A DNA stretch of 64,000 nt from Eonycteris spelaea (GCA_003508835.1 PUFA01000209.1:1405001-1469000), one strand, 5' to 3'. Positions 47,901-57,992 are shown, counted from the stretch's first letter. The notes: a model not told the origin generated them from the sequence alone. Program-made: numbers and translations.

Positions 47901-50437
47901 GTGCATGTCTGTGAATGGTTGAGGAAGTGCTGTGAGCATTTATTTGGGCGTTACAAATACATTGCAATCAGTAAGAGAATTTGCAAATATAGAATCCACA
48001 AATAATGAAGATTGACTGAAGATGTTCAGATAAACAACGAATAATGTTAGGGTATACATGGCCCATGCATTATTATTCACTGTTTTTCTGAAATGTAAAT
48101 TTCACCAGATATCCCCCCCCTTTTTTTTTTTTGGCCAAATATTAGACTCAGAGTAAATGTTTTCAACACTGTGGGTCACAGTTTCAGCCACAACTACTCA
48201 ACTCTTCTTTTGTGCATGAAAGCCGTAAAAGACAATATGTAAATGAATGGGTAATATAGATTGACTTGAAGCAGGAAGCCCAGGAATGAAGCTGTTAGAA
48301 GTAAATGATGCTAAGAGCTATTAAGGTGTTGAAATTGATAAGATGTGGTGATCACTTGTCTATGAGGCAAGGCATACACCTATGTTTATGACTTGGACAG
48401 CTCCGTGGATGAATCCATTCACAGAGAAAGGAAACAAGTGGATTTGCACCTTTGTTTGCCATTTACCCAGTGTATTAATTTGGCAAGTTATTTAAGAGTG
48501 CTTCTCATCTTCTTCATCCATATAATTTGTAGATGAAGTCATAGTGTTTTTACAAATATTGAATGAGACAGCATCTTGTGCAGCACTTAGATTATAAATG
48601 CTCAATAAATGTTAGATCCTTTTCTCTCCTTTTTTTCTCAATCTCATATCTATGTAAAGATTTATCTGCCACCAAGCATATACTTGTGCATGACTGTGCA
48701 GAATCCAGTTATTCCTACTATTTGGGTGAGAACCATGTGATTTCAATATCTTCCTACTAATTATTACTTCCAAAGTTTTCTCTTACTTTTCAAGAGTGAC
48801 CAGTCTCACTCTTGAAAAGTAACATGATATCTGATATCATACCCGATATCGCTTCAGCAGACCTCTTAGCACCAAAGTGTTACATACATTTAAGCCACCT
48901 GAAATATCTTTGAAGGAGGAATAAATTAATCTCGTCTTCTTTCCCCTTCTGCCTTTGTTTGCCTATTAGTTCAAAATTTCCTTTTGGTGTTTTAAAACGA
49001 ACACTTTTCTACTAGTCTAGAACTCATGTAATATTTGCCAACTTGCTTTGACTGCGCCATGGATAGTGAATTCTAAGGAAATCTACCAATGCTGGTAAAC
49101 ATTGAGATCTTATCAGAGATTACTATTCTATTTGAAAGTCTGTGGTCTGGGGACATGCTTGCCATATAATGTCCTTCCCTTATTCTGTCCAGTCTCCAAA
49201 TGGAAGAAGGCTGTTCTGTAGCCACATACCTTGTATCCTTCCAGTTTTGGGTTTCCCTTCAGGACGTTGAAGTTTATCTTCATCCTGCAAAACATAAATT
49301 CCCAAAGGTCCTCTTTACCGTGGGACTCTCCTCTCTCATCTTGATGTAGGTGTGAAGAGAAAAATGTGTTCAGGACTAAGAAGAAAATGCAGCAGGTCCA
49401 TGTGCTGACGTTGCAGGCTCTTGCTGAAGGAAATATGGATGTGAGCATGGACAGAGAATGCACTGTCCTCCAACAAGGGTTGGAACCTTGATGATGGTCA
49501 CTTGGGCTCTGAAGGTCAGGTTAGAGGATTGGGTACATCTTCTGGAAAGTTTAAGTATCCAGGGAAAACACAGAGATGACGAATACAGCACTAAGCTGTT
49601 CTCTGCCCAAATTAACCATAACTATAAAATGGAACTAATATGGTCTACCAGATACTGTATAACCTAATAAGGGAAAGAATGGGCAGATACTCGAAATAAG
49701 CTTTAGGATGCAATAAGATCAAAGGCTGTAAAGATTACCTAAAAGAAAAAATATATCTATCCTTTATATTATAGATAAGGAAATTAAGACTCAGAGAAGC
49801 AAAGCAACTTATACAACTAACGAGAATCAAAATTAAGGTCTGAACCTAAATTGCTCGACTGCCAGTAGAGTCATTTGCTACATAATGATATTTCATTCAA
49901 CAATGGACTACATATACAACAGTGATATACCATATAGTCTAGATGTGTGATGGGCTATACCATCTAGGTTTGTGTACATGCACTCTATGACGTTTGCACA
50001 ATAACAAAATCACCTATCGATGCCTTTCTCAGAACGTATCCCAGTCATTAAGTGGCTCATGATGGTACCTCCTCCTCTGGACAACTGCCTGTCTACATTG
50101 TCTGTGGCTTGCAACATGATTTTTATACTATATTATTACACCATTTTGCACCTTGCAACTATATTGATACAACTCCCAAATGCCTCTCAACTCTTTTTTG
50201 TTCCTATCTTTAGAAAACTACTATCAGCAAGGGTAAAATTGCAGTCATTTGAAAAGCTCTTTAAAATGACATCTCATTTATCATAAATCTAACCATCTAA
50301 CAGAACTACTGGTTTTCTCATGGGGCCACATAAGGATGGATCAAACTTACTTTTATGTGGATCTTGGATCTATAGTGAGAACATTCTGTGGCCAGAAATA
50401 ACATTAAACAGCAAATTATGGTTGCCTGGAACTTCAT
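36550..50437 (-). CDS. ADGRF4: ADGRF4 (GPR115) adhesion GPCR, eight coding exons, frame broken by seven 1-base deletions
   Basis: Orphan adhesion G-protein-coupled receptor of subfamily VI (F), a plasma-membrane protein. From memory the family member is epithelial and was linked to ameloblast enamel mineralisation in mouse. Eight coding exons join in compatible phases with GT-AG introns at every junction: 87 (coding part), 55, 151, 251, 1372, 42, 60 and 48 bp. Order of parts: signal peptide, short linker, Cys-rich segment, GAIN domain, degenerate GPS, seven-helix domain, short tail. Allowing for the missing bases the product would be about 690 residues; I recall human ADGRF4 as 695. The differences are 2 residues at the start, 2 at the end and 1 just before the GPS. 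Seven 1-base deletions lie near 46792, 45338, 44439, 44390, 44275, 44047 and 43301. ADGRF2 is the closest alternative, but the tail ending K-L-M-N-R and the linker EGKPKTGRIQ point to ADGRF4. No promoter or poly(A) signal could be assigned with confidence. Confidence 0.9.
37145..37330 (+). repeat. MIR SINE in ADGRF4 last intron region
   Basis: GGGCCACTTTGGGCAAATCTC, CTTGGTTTCCTTACCTGTGAAATGAG and ATTTCATTTCTAACTCG. Located between coding exons 7 and 8, antisense to the gene. Confidence 0.75.
37611..37670 (-). CDS. ADGRF4: ADGRF4 coding exon 7: cytoplasmic tail
   Basis: 60 bp, 20 codons, from I-R-D-A-L-K-M-K-M-S-S-L-K-G to K-A-A-E. The acceptor is CTTCTTTAG and the donor GTGAGC. It encodes the basic, Ser-rich juxtamembrane tail (helix-8 region). 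The frame is intact and the spacing to exon 6 is about 410 bp. Confidence 0.9.
38081..38122 (-). CDS. ADGRF4: ADGRF4 coding exon 6: 42-bp micro-exon (TM7)
   Basis: 42 bp, 14 codons: G-F-F-I-L-L-F-G-T-I-M-D-P-K. The acceptor is TTGCCACAG and the donor GTAATT. A micro-exon encoding the end of TM7 is a conserved feature of this receptor subfamily. The human residue at the penultimate position is His (D-H-K, from memory), here Pro. The frame is intact. It is separated from exon 5 by a 5-kb intron that holds the HAL1 and the tRNA-like SINE. Confidence 0.9.
38985..39240 (+). repeat. tRNA-Val-like SINE
   Basis: Positions 38985-39057 fold like a tRNA: 5' GGCTC pairs with 3' GAGCC, the D-arm reads TAGTGTAGTGGTTAGCA as in tRNA-Val (box A), and the T-arm is CCTGG-GTTCCCAC-CCCAGG (box B). 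The anticodon arm is not intact, so this is not a functional tRNA. A ~180-base non-tRNA body follows and ends in an A/T-rich tail. It lies in the ADGRF4 intron between exons 5 and 6, antisense to the gene. I could not see clear target duplications. Confidence 0.8.
39590..39800 (+). mobile_element. hAT-Charlie MITE (MER3-like) in ADGRF4 intron
   Basis: AATAAATATTTTAGGCTTTG, GTTACAACTACCTCAGC, TGGCTGTATTCCAATAAAACT and CAGCAGGCCACAGTTTGCCAAT are recognisable in order. It belongs to the same family as the outer layer of the nest at 47290-48270. The name is from memory. Confidence 0.75.
40330..42835 (+). mobile_element. Near-complete HAL1 (half-L1) retrotransposon: 5' UTR, ORF1, 3' end, no ORF2
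   Basis: A relatively CpG-rich leader (about 40330-41198) precedes an L1-type ORF1. The N-terminal part (41200-41421) has the coiled-coil-like stretch beginning A-K-M-R-R-Q-R, and 41671-41883 has the RNA-binding region with NARRVPKTRNP and HIIIKMPSVK. The C-terminal domain (L-A-A-D-F-S-K-E-T-M-Q, then PRILYPAKLSF) is interrupted at 41922-41976 by an A-run and (TA)n. The sequence passes directly into a 3' region ending in CAATAAAG at 42821-42830 without any reverse transcriptase. Length (~2.5 kb) and ORF1-only structure are those of HAL1. The start of ORF1 is GTG rather than ATG. The exact 5' end is uncertain. Confidence 0.72.
41922..41976. repeat. A-run and (TA)n inside HAL1 ORF1
   Basis: About 17 A followed by about 18 TA units, inserted within the C-terminal domain region of the HAL1 ORF1. 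Confidence 0.93.
43126..44497 (-). CDS. ADGRF4: ADGRF4 coding exon 5: GAIN domain, GPS and TM1 to TM6, five frameshifts
   Basis: 1372 bp, acceptor CTGCAG and donor GTAAG. It begins S-Y-S-E-V-A-N-H and covers the rest of the GAIN domain, the GPS and most of the 7TM core. GPS landmarks are CVGWHS, the RRWDESAC stretch and KCRCNYTN, followed by the tethered-agonist-like SFSILM. The 7TM part (from about 43900 down) shows SYMRHVCIVNI, HFFYLSLFFWML, GYGCPL, the extracellular-loop ACWLNW and, after the last frameshift, LLGLTWGFG, all adhesion-GPCR hallmarks. One base is missing at about 44439, 44390, 44275, 44047 and 43301; 1372 plus five is 1377, 459 whole codons. The longest uninterrupted stretch is 43260-43955. 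No frame-correct stop codon occurs between the frameshifts. Confidence 0.92.
45332..45582 (-). CDS. ADGRF4: ADGRF4 coding exon 4: N-terminal/GAIN segment, one frameshift
   Basis: 251 bp, acceptor AAAAACAG and donor GTAGGC. The frame is open from D-L-N-T-A-S-R-L, through HILDFRAPEP and KNCPLDYACIT, to LLKNISADLSDNV. Several N-x-S/T glycosylation sequons (NIS, NVT) fit an ectodomain. Near 45338 the run that should read AAAATGAAG has only three A, which creates a TGA two codons before the exon end. With that base the exon would be 252 bp, 84 whole codons, matching phase 0 on both sides. Confidence 0.87.
46772..46922 (-). CDS. ADGRF4: ADGRF4 coding exon 3: Cys-rich extracellular segment, one frameshift
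   Basis: 151 bp, acceptor CTTTTCAG and donor GTGATG. It opens by completing a Glu codon and reads E-K-C-N-E-P-C, with further Cys in S-K-C-S-Q-R-C, F-T-C-N-Q and T-E-T-C-T. The six or so cysteines suggest a disulphide-bonded mini-domain before the GAIN domain. Near 46792 the family frame expects Ser-Leu-Ser-Val-Glu, but a CTT-CT junction is one T short, so translation would run out of frame across the donor into the next exon. The length is exactly one base below a phase-consistent exon (152). Confidence 0.85.
47290..48270 (+). mobile_element. Three nested DNA transposons in ADGRF4 intron
   Basis: Outer layer: hAT-Charlie (MER3-like) split into 47290-47332 (AAACTTTTCTGTAAAG) and about 48131-48270 (AAATGTTTTCAACACTGTGG, then ACAACTACTCAACTC). 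Middle layer: MER53-like palindromic MITE split into 47333-47379 (AATACAGGAAGCTCATTTAAA) and 48019-48112 (AGATAAACAACGAATAATG and the mirrored TTTCTGAAATGTAAATTTCACC). Inner layer: an element at 47380-48018 with terminal inverted repeats CAGTCGATTCTCATTATTTG and AAATAATGAAGATTGACTG, Tigger/pogo-like, preceded by TA. The order gives relative ages, the inner one being youngest. Family names are from memory. Confidence 0.65.
48783..48840. repeat. Perfect 17-bp inverted repeat plus adjacent 8-bp palindrome
   Basis: The arm TTACTTTTCAAGAGTGA (48783-48799) is exactly complementary to TCACTCTTGAAAAGTAA (48806-48822) across a 6-base loop CCAGTC. It is followed at once by ATGATATC-T-GATATCAT (48824-48840). 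Within an ADGRF4 intron; the function, if any, is unknown. Confidence 0.9.
49230..49284 (-). CDS. ADGRF4: ADGRF4 coding exon 2: short linker exon
   Basis: 55 bp, acceptor TTTTGCAG and donor GTATGT. It encodes 18 residues beginning D-E-D-K-L-Q and ending K-T-G-R-I-Q, plus one base of a Glu codon completed by the AG that opens the next exon. The frame is intact. A longer open frame (49128-49463) crosses the exon in a different register and is not the real reading frame. The exon links the signal peptide to the Cys-rich segment. Confidence 0.85.
49765..49870 (+). repeat. MIR SINE fragment in ADGRF4 first coding intron
   Basis: TATTATAGATAAGGAAATTAAGACTCAGAGAAGC and CAACTTATACAACTAACGAG, the MIR mid-part. 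Confidence 0.7.
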
Positions 50438-50459
50438 TTTCACACACTAGAATCTTCAC
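50351..50459 (-). CDS. ADGRF4: ADGRF4 coding exon 1: signal peptide and start codon
   Basis: The exon runs from the acceptor TTGCAG (AG at 50460-50461) to the donor GTAAGT just below 50351. The start codon is the ATG at 50437-50435 with A at -3, and 87 coding bases encode 29 residues beginning M-K-F-Q. Residues about 3-17 are hydrophobic (ATIICCLMLFLAT) and form a typical signal peptide. In human the protein begins M-K-M-K; here the codon aligned with the first Met, two codons upstream, is GTG, so the second Met is used. Bases 50438-50459 are 5' UTR. The presence of an acceptor shows that at least one non-coding exon lies upstream. Confidence 0.88.
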
Positions 50460-50754
50460 CTGCAATAGAGAATGAAGGTGGATCCAACTGAAAGTAATAA
50501 TACCACACAACCAGCACAATATTTAACCAATTACCCAACCACTTAGTGCGTCTCTGGGGACTCTGAAATATTCACACCAAATAACCTCCCCAGGAAAAGA
50601 CACCAACCTCTATATTCAAGCCATCTAAAGTGTAAAAAAGGAAAGACTGTCTATCAACTATTGCCCTTTCTACAAATAGTAGACAAGAATGACAGAAGCA
50701 CCAGGAAAGGCGTATGTTAACGAAAGCACCATGTCTTATTTAATCCACAAGCTT

Positions 50755-50960
50755 CTTTAATAGTAAGTAGCATTTATCAAGAACTTCTATTTGCCAATCA
50801 CTGTTCTGAGCACTTTCTTTGCATTAAACTCATTTAACCATATGATATAAGATACTATTACTGTCTTCATTTTATCAATGGAAAAACTAAGGCACACTGA
50901 TTTAAGCAACTATGAGCCAAGGTCACTCAGATAAAAAATGGTGGAGCCAAAAGTTCAACC
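50755..50960 (+). repeat. MIR SINE upstream of ADGRF4 exon 1
   Basis: AGCATTTATCAAGAACTTC, CACTGTTCTGAGCAC, TTTTATCAATGGAAAAACTAAGGC and GGTCACTCAG. Well preserved in order. Confidence 0.78.
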
Positions 50961-50999
50961 AGATGGTCCAGATTGAGTGGAATCCTTAATCTCTATAGC

Positions 51000-51215
51000 A
51001 GAGTCTCTCAGCGATGGTTAACGCTTGGAGCTGAATAAGGCTTTGTTGTTGGGGGATGTCCTGGGAATCATAGAATGTTTAGCAACATTCCTGGCCTTCA
51101 CCCACTAGTTGCCAGGAGCAGCCCCCTCCCCAGTTGTGACAGTGAAAAATGTCTCCAGATGTTGTCAATTGTGCTCTGCTGCAGAAAATTGCCCCCAGTT
51201 GAGAACGCTGTCCTA
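51000..51215 (-). mobile_element. MER20 (hAT-Charlie)
   Basis: The complement of MER20: GCTTGGAGCTGAATAAGG, GAATGTTTAGCAACATTCCTGGCC, CCCACTAGTTGCCAGGAGC, AATGTCTCCAGATGTTG and the end CCCCCAGTTGAGAACGCTG. It lies 540 bp upstream of ADGRF4 coding exon 1. Confidence 0.87.
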
Positions 51216-51289
51216 TAATATGCTGTCTCTTGGTATATGGAGTTAAGTAATTTAAAGTAATATATATATATATATATACACACACATTA

Positions 51290-52546
51290 TTATCTGCTAC
51301 TGGAAAGCATTAAGACTACTTCTTATAGATGAGTAAGCTATTATACAGAAAAATAAGAGGCAGTCGAAAATAACTCTCCACTCTTTTGCCATATCTGTTT
51401 CTTGCCTTTTTCTTGATATTTTCCACCTTACAAAGCCAAATCTTCAAGAAAGTATCTTTACAACATATCTTTATGACATTGAAATTCATTAACGTCATCC
51501 CGATCATCATTATCACATATTTCTTACAGAATAGTAGCATTTAAGACCCCTATTGGGAAGAAATTTCCTTAGAATTATTTTTCTGGTAGTGCAGGCAACA
51601 AAATGAAAATATCATGAATTTTAGAATAAGCAAAAGCTAACCTGTAATTTTATCTCTGCTATTGACCCTTACTGAGCCTATTTGCTCATCTATTTCATAA
51701 ATTGTAAGATGATCATTCATTTTTCTAACCAGCATTAATCAAGTGCTTTCTATTTGCTAGGAACTGTATCAAAGGCTAGGGCTACAGAAATAAAAGACGC
51801 TGTTCTTTCCATAAAGGGTGTCCAGGGAGGAACACAGACAAGTCAAACCAACTGAGAAAAGAGATTATTTATATAATGTACCTAGAGAACAAGGCTAGGC
51901 AGACACCTGGCCTTCAGTAAACATAAATTCCCTATGGTCGAATGGAGATGAACTACCTCTGATCTATCTAGGCTCACCTGGCAATCTATGGCCAGGGAGC
52001 AGACAAAACTGTTCGATCAGGAGTCAAACTTTTCCTGGGTGGAATCAAGACTAAGACGGACTTTCATGACTCCAGTGAGCCTCAGCTGTGATAACAAGCC
52101 ACAGGCACTTACGGGGAGGTTTCCAAACTGTCTTTGAGTTTCTAACCATTGAACAAAGAAAAAGAATTTTGAATTATACCATCATCTTGTAGAGCAAGTC
52201 TGAGCAAGAGAAAGTGAACATGGCAGAATGACAGGCAAAGAGCAGTAATAGATTTGCATAGATGTTGGGGTATCTGTGTAGAATTCATGATCTTATAGTG
52301 TGGGTAGAAAGAAGTTCTAATGTATTCAGCAAACTGGTGGATGGGCACACTAATGAATTTGCACCGTTAATATTGTTCAGATAAATTTTTAATTGATACT
52401 CACAAAAGGAAGTACCAGAAAAACCAGTATGGGTTATCTTAAATGTGCCCATATGTTTTACCTATACATTGTGACTTCCAAAATATTTTTACTATGACAC
52501 AATAAGAAACAGATCTTACACTTTGACTCAGTATATACAGTCAAAT

Positions 52547-52639
<93 letters not shown>

Positions 52640-55600
52640 TATAGATATATAGGTATAGAATAGATAGATATCCATATATAAAATGAAAATATATGTAATT
52701 TATATATTTTAAAACCTTTTTAAAAAATACCCTTCCTACTCACAAGCAAGACACTCTGACATGTTCATGATTTTTACCCTGTATTCTACTCTATTTATTT
52801 GACATTCCCTCACAAATTGGTTGCCACCCACTAAATTGAATTCACAACCCTCTAACAGATTGTAACCAACAATGTGAAAAATAGAAATATAGACTATAAG
52901 ATTTATTTCATTATCAAGTTGAGAATTGTTCACTTTTCCTACTATAGTAGTCATTTTGAAATTTTCTCTCTGCTATTCTTTACAATTTTATGGAAATCTC
53001 CTTACCCAAGTACATTTATTGGGGGGGGGGGGAGAGAAGATACGCACAATTAGTATCAAATAATAGGACTGATGCTGAAGATAAATGCAATTCTCCTTTA
53101 CCTAGAGAACATGACTAGAAATGCACAATGAAATGGATGAAGGTGAGCCAAAGGCAGGCATTATAAATAATAATGCCTGCTATCTAAGGTTTTAGAGAAG
53201 GGCCACTTTTACTCATCAAGTTTTCAGTATAAGCCACTCTAAGTTCACAGCTTCTGAAAGTGTTCAGAGAGTAAAAGACCAATAGCTAAGACATTTTCTG
53301 TACGTCATAATGCTCTTTGTGGAACATTATAAAATAATGATACATTTCAAGTATTTGCATAGACCAAAAAAGTCTTTACTAGTAGAATTATATATGCAAT
53401 ATAAAGTCATAAGCATGACCAAAAAACACAAACTTTTGAACTGAGCACAACTGACTGTTTGGAGGGTTTGGGTTAATTAATTTGCTACTTGATCGTTCAT
53501 GTTATTATAGTCTGCTGTATGTAACCCATATACCATTTGATATGAAAATTACATGGTAAATTTCCTTCGGTTACTATAAATGTGTATGGGAGGTGATAGA
53601 AATGTTTAATGATGTTACCCAAGAAGAGTTATAACGTTCTTATTTTTGCCCAATATGATTGGCAAGCATGGGTAAGATGGACAAATGTTTTAAGTTGGCC
53701 TCAATTGGGTTGTTTCTCTTCTTTCCAGAAAGAGTTGAATGGAAGTGCTCCCAATCAGATTCAGATGTCGGCTGAAGCCAGAATGCTCTGCAGAGTGGAC
53801 AATGAGCAGAGCTTAAGGGCTCTGAGATGAAAATATTTTTAAATAAATAAAAGAAGCATTGCCAGCATAATTCATAATCAGAGGTTGATGTTTTATATAA
53901 CATAATGAAGGAAATACATTTCCTTAGGTTTATGGTTGATAAAGACAATTAAAGTGAACTTTGAGTATTGCATAATTCCAAACTAAAAAATGTCTGCAAA
54001 TACAAATGAAGTACTTCTCCAATACCTGACACAATGTCTTCATGTAGTATGTTATCTCTTGAAAGAATGAAGAAAAGAACAAGACCACAACATTCAAAAA
54101 TATTAAATTAAACATGACAAGAAGAGTGTGGATGGTCCAGAAGGATATCAGCACAACACAAACACGACTGTTAGAGGAAACTTTTGGATGTAATAACTAA
54201 CCGAGGCCAACTCTTCTGGCCGAGGAGTTTGCTAGTTCCTAGTGAAGAGCAGATGGCGTCAATGTCAGATACTTTCCAAGTTGTTCTATGTATATTGTGC
54301 TTAATTACCTTTATCCCATTTATTGGCTTCTAATCCTACAGTATGTATAATGTATCAAAAAATCATGTCTTCATAAAATCCCTAATGCCATAAACCCTTG
54401 GGTTTGGTGGCAGGAAAACACTTTTGAAAAGAATTGTCTCTGGCTATTTAAATCAAGACCTCCAAATGAATTCCATGAATTCAGGAAGTCTGCCTACTTT
54501 ACTCTTAGTAGGAAAACAATATAGAGTTTGGTGTCTGTGGTATCTGGCCAAGGTATTGTGTCCTGAAGTGTGTTTCTGTGGAACACTGGTCTCACAAAAG
54601 ACTAAGGGGTTCCACGGTCAGATCAGTTTGGGAAACAATGTGGACCAGCACTACCATCATTACTCCCTCACACACACACATATGCATAGCAAAAGTTCTG
54701 AAAATTCTTCCGGTAGAAAGACCGTTTCTAAAGACCCAGGTTTTACCAAATTTACCTGATCATCGAAAGTGTTATGGGGGACTTTAAGGCTGCTGTTCAA
54801 GGGCAAGATATGTAATCTTGGAGTGTAACACCTGTCCAGATTCAGACTCCATGTGCATTTATTGGGCACCTACCATATGCCAGTACCTGTACGAATGCTT
54901 TCCTAGGAGCTCAATTAAGTACACTGTGACCTAATGTAGTCCATCAGAGAGTAATAGTTGGCTTTAGTGAATCCTGAAAAAAAGAGGCAATGGAAAGGTA
55001 ATATTTAATCTGTGAAACAAGTCAGAATTACTCTGAAACATGATGCTCAAGACAGAGAGGCTGAAGGAAGCAGACACAGGTGGGATGGTACAGAAGTTGG
55101 GATGATCACAAAGAGGAAAGACAGATTCAGAAACAGAGAATGAAAAAGAAGAAGAGAAAACAAGATGCAAAAGGACTTCTGCTGAGACTATCTGTGGTCA
55201 TTTGATAAATAGTTACCTGACATTTACAAAGAAACTCCCTCCAGTTTCTTCACTAGGCACTGATAAAGGCAACTCCGCATCTTGTTCCCAAAGTGTCTAA
55301 AAGATGGAGTTTCAGAGATAAAAGCAACAAGCAACTAGGAATGACATGTTCTCAGGACCTATGAAAGTAATGTCCCAAATTCCTCCTCCCTGCTTCCACA
55401 ACCCGCCTCTCTCTGCGCATCCTTATAAGCGTGATTACCCCTACCATCCACTTTTGTTTTTCACTTGTCAATAAGCAGCATTATGGGCTCTCTGCTCTAA
55501 CAGAGAGAAAAACAGCATTTGCTGGGCTCAGAGGCTTCACGGAAAATGTAGTAGACCCAATAGTCCCGGAAGAAATATGTCTCAGGACATACTTCCCAGA

Positions 55601-57380
55601 GAATTCACAGCAATGGGTGCCTCCCACACCACTGCTGTGACTCTAGACCCTAATGACAGAAGGTCAAAAGAGCACACAAGACTTAGTGCTTTAGCCCCAG
55701 AGCCTGCCTGCAAGAAATTAGACTGCATCTAGTGAAAAAGGAAAAACAAATCAGGTTACCATTAGTCAGGAGGTAAACATGGAAGAAAGCTCCCTTGTCC
55801 CCAGCCCCCAACAAAGCATAAGGTGCATAAGAGACACTCAGCATAAGTTTGTGGATAAGTGAAAGAGTAAATGACCTCTGCAGAGAATGATGTAGCTTCT
55901 AAAGTTTTCATTTTTAAATCACAAGGCAACTTCTCTACCTCCGCGAGGCAGGTGAGCATATCTGCAACTCTAGATAATTTTAGAACATTGTATTTAAGTA
56001 GAAATACTCCTGGCCTACTATGGACCCCTTTTTGTTGTACTACCTGGAGTGCAAAAGGATTGTAACATTTTACCTAGGTTCAGCAAGAAACAATGTTATG
56101 CCAGATTAGTGATGTCTGCCACGGGCATCCTATTCGCCCCGTCTTCCTTATAATTGGAGCTGAATTTCTAAATAAGCTGGAATTCAAAAATACAATTAGT
56201 CTGCTTGCGACCCAGAGCTTATTTCCGAAGGAGTTGTAGGAGATGACTCACGCAGACCAAGGCACTCTCCGCCTGTCTGAACATGCTGAGTGAGAGCTGG
56301 CATCAGGACTCTCAAAGAAAAAAAAAAAAAAAAAGGTACAGCCTGGGAACTGGGACTACAGTCAGGGAGGAAGGAATACATCTAAAGGTGTGATCTCTCA
56401 AAACTCTTCATGCAAAACACCCTGCGGTGAGATGGATGGGAATGTCTGTAAACTAGTTGGATACTTTCCCAAAGTGTTTCTCTGCATTGAACTTCACCCC
56501 AAGGTGAGAAGAAGGCGTATTCTCACTAGTTTGCTAACCTAGGCGGCAACTCACCTCATACTCCTTGGCCAATCCCATTGATGGGAAAGACTGGTTCTGA
56601 AAGGTTAACTGGAGGGTAAGGAATTTAGAGTTAGGTGACCCACATTTTGGGGTGTATATATGTGTTTTTTTCCCCTCAGCCTAATTTCATAACCATATAT
56701 TCCATCTATTCCACTAGTGTAATTAGAACCCTGATTATATAGTCAGATGGCTAAACAAGTTGTTTATGCATTTCTTGGCCTCAATAACAGAATGTATACA
56801 GTCATTCTTACCAGTTCTCCCTTGCCATGGATGAGCTGTTTCATAAAGAGCCTTCGGGGAAAGAAAGATATAAAAGATCTATTAGAATCAGAAACATCTC
56901 ATTCTTGACTATTTTACTTGGCTTCCAGTCCATCTCTTTGCAGCTCGGTATCCTTTTCTAGAATTGCAGTTTGGATTCAAATTCTGATGAGTTCGAAGAA
57001 TCACATCATTTCAGAGTTGGAAGGCATTCAGCACCTCACCAACTGTCTTAATACATATATCATTTTAAAGAAGTTGATATACAGGACAATTGCTCTGCTC
57101 CATGAAGGAAGCTCACTGGAGTAATGACACTAAAAAGAAATCGCACCTCACTATGCAACATTCTTGCACTCCCACAATTGTCCTCAGAGTAGAAGAAATA
57201 TAAACCATCAAGTGCATACTATTGTCCACTCAAAATAAGCGGCAATGCCTTTACAAAAAAATTTTAGCAACTTTTAACTGGAGGAAATGTTTCCTTGTAA
57301 GTTGATACAAAGACAACTTTGTCAGCCCCACTAAAAGAAGAAACTCCATAAAATACTTTGTTTGAAAAAAAATCTACCTT
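51290..57380. other. Upstream region of ADGRF4 with few recognisable features
   Basis: Apart from the TA/GA microsatellite and the 12-G run at 53021-53032, I recognise no conserved exon or complete repeat. A MIR/L2-like string CATTTATTGGGCACCTACCATATGCCAG occurs at 54856. No ADGRF2 exon was found. Confidence 0.5.
52541..52640. repeat. (TA)n(GA)n compound microsatellite
   Basis: About 48 bases of alternating TA followed by about 45 bases of alternating GA, then a short GATA remnant. Non-coding. Confidence 0.95.
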
Positions 57381-57381
57381 T

Positions 57382-57624
57382 GTCTACAGCCATGCCACCC
57401 TGAACAAGCCCGATTTCATTCGATCTCAGAAGTTAAGCAGGGTCAGGCCTGGTTAGTACTTGGATGGGAGACCGTCTAGGAAGACCTGTGCTGTAGGTAT
57501 AAAAAATAAAAATAAATAAAAAATAAAAAATGAGGAATTGTAAGCTGACAAAGTCCTTGCAATCTGTGAGGTCAACCAAGGGTTGCCTCACCTAAAAAGT
57601 AATTAATTAATTAATTAATTAATT
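57382..57624 (+). repeat. 5S rRNA-derived SINE, copy 2
   Basis: The head (about 57382-57500) is closer to 5S rRNA than copy 1: CCACCCTGAACAAGCCCGAT, then AAGTTAAGCAGGGTCAGGC, then TGGATGGGAGACCG. It shares with copy 1 the same GTATAAAAAATAAA linker and the same tail (AAGTCCTTGCAATCTGTGAGG and the GTTGCCTCACCTAAAAA end), finishing in (AATT)n. Short flanking repeats AAATCTACCTTT / AAATCTAGTTTT are imperfect. The two copies define one family; this one may be younger, judged only by its better match to 5S. Confidence 0.93.
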
Positions 57625-57992
57625 AGAAATCTAGTTTTACATCTACCTAAAGGAATTGAAAGCTAGTTTCCTCAACCAATTAATCAAGCAAGGGGACAAT
57701 CAGAGAACGGACAGTCTAATTGCCTGACAAAGTGTTCTGGATTTTTACTCCTAGGAATGAGTAATTAGAGCCTGACAAATGACTTTTTAAAGAAAAACAA
57801 ATATAAAGGAGATAGGAAACACTCCAACTTTGAGCTAGCCAATTTCTAATTAATGTTAGGAAAAGTTCCTACATAATCAAGCATTCCAGAAGACACCATC
57901 ATAAATCACACTTTTTCCTCATTCGTGTATGCGAACAAAAACAATCCCATGCTCAGTAAGAAAAGAGGTGTTGGCGTGGCATGTGTACTCAC

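Noticed and set aside
49128..49463. 111-codon open frame with a hydrophobic start, at first taken as the ADGRF N-terminus
   Set aside because: The real linker exon (49230-49284) reads in another frame with matching phases, and a better signal-peptide exon lies at 50351-50437.
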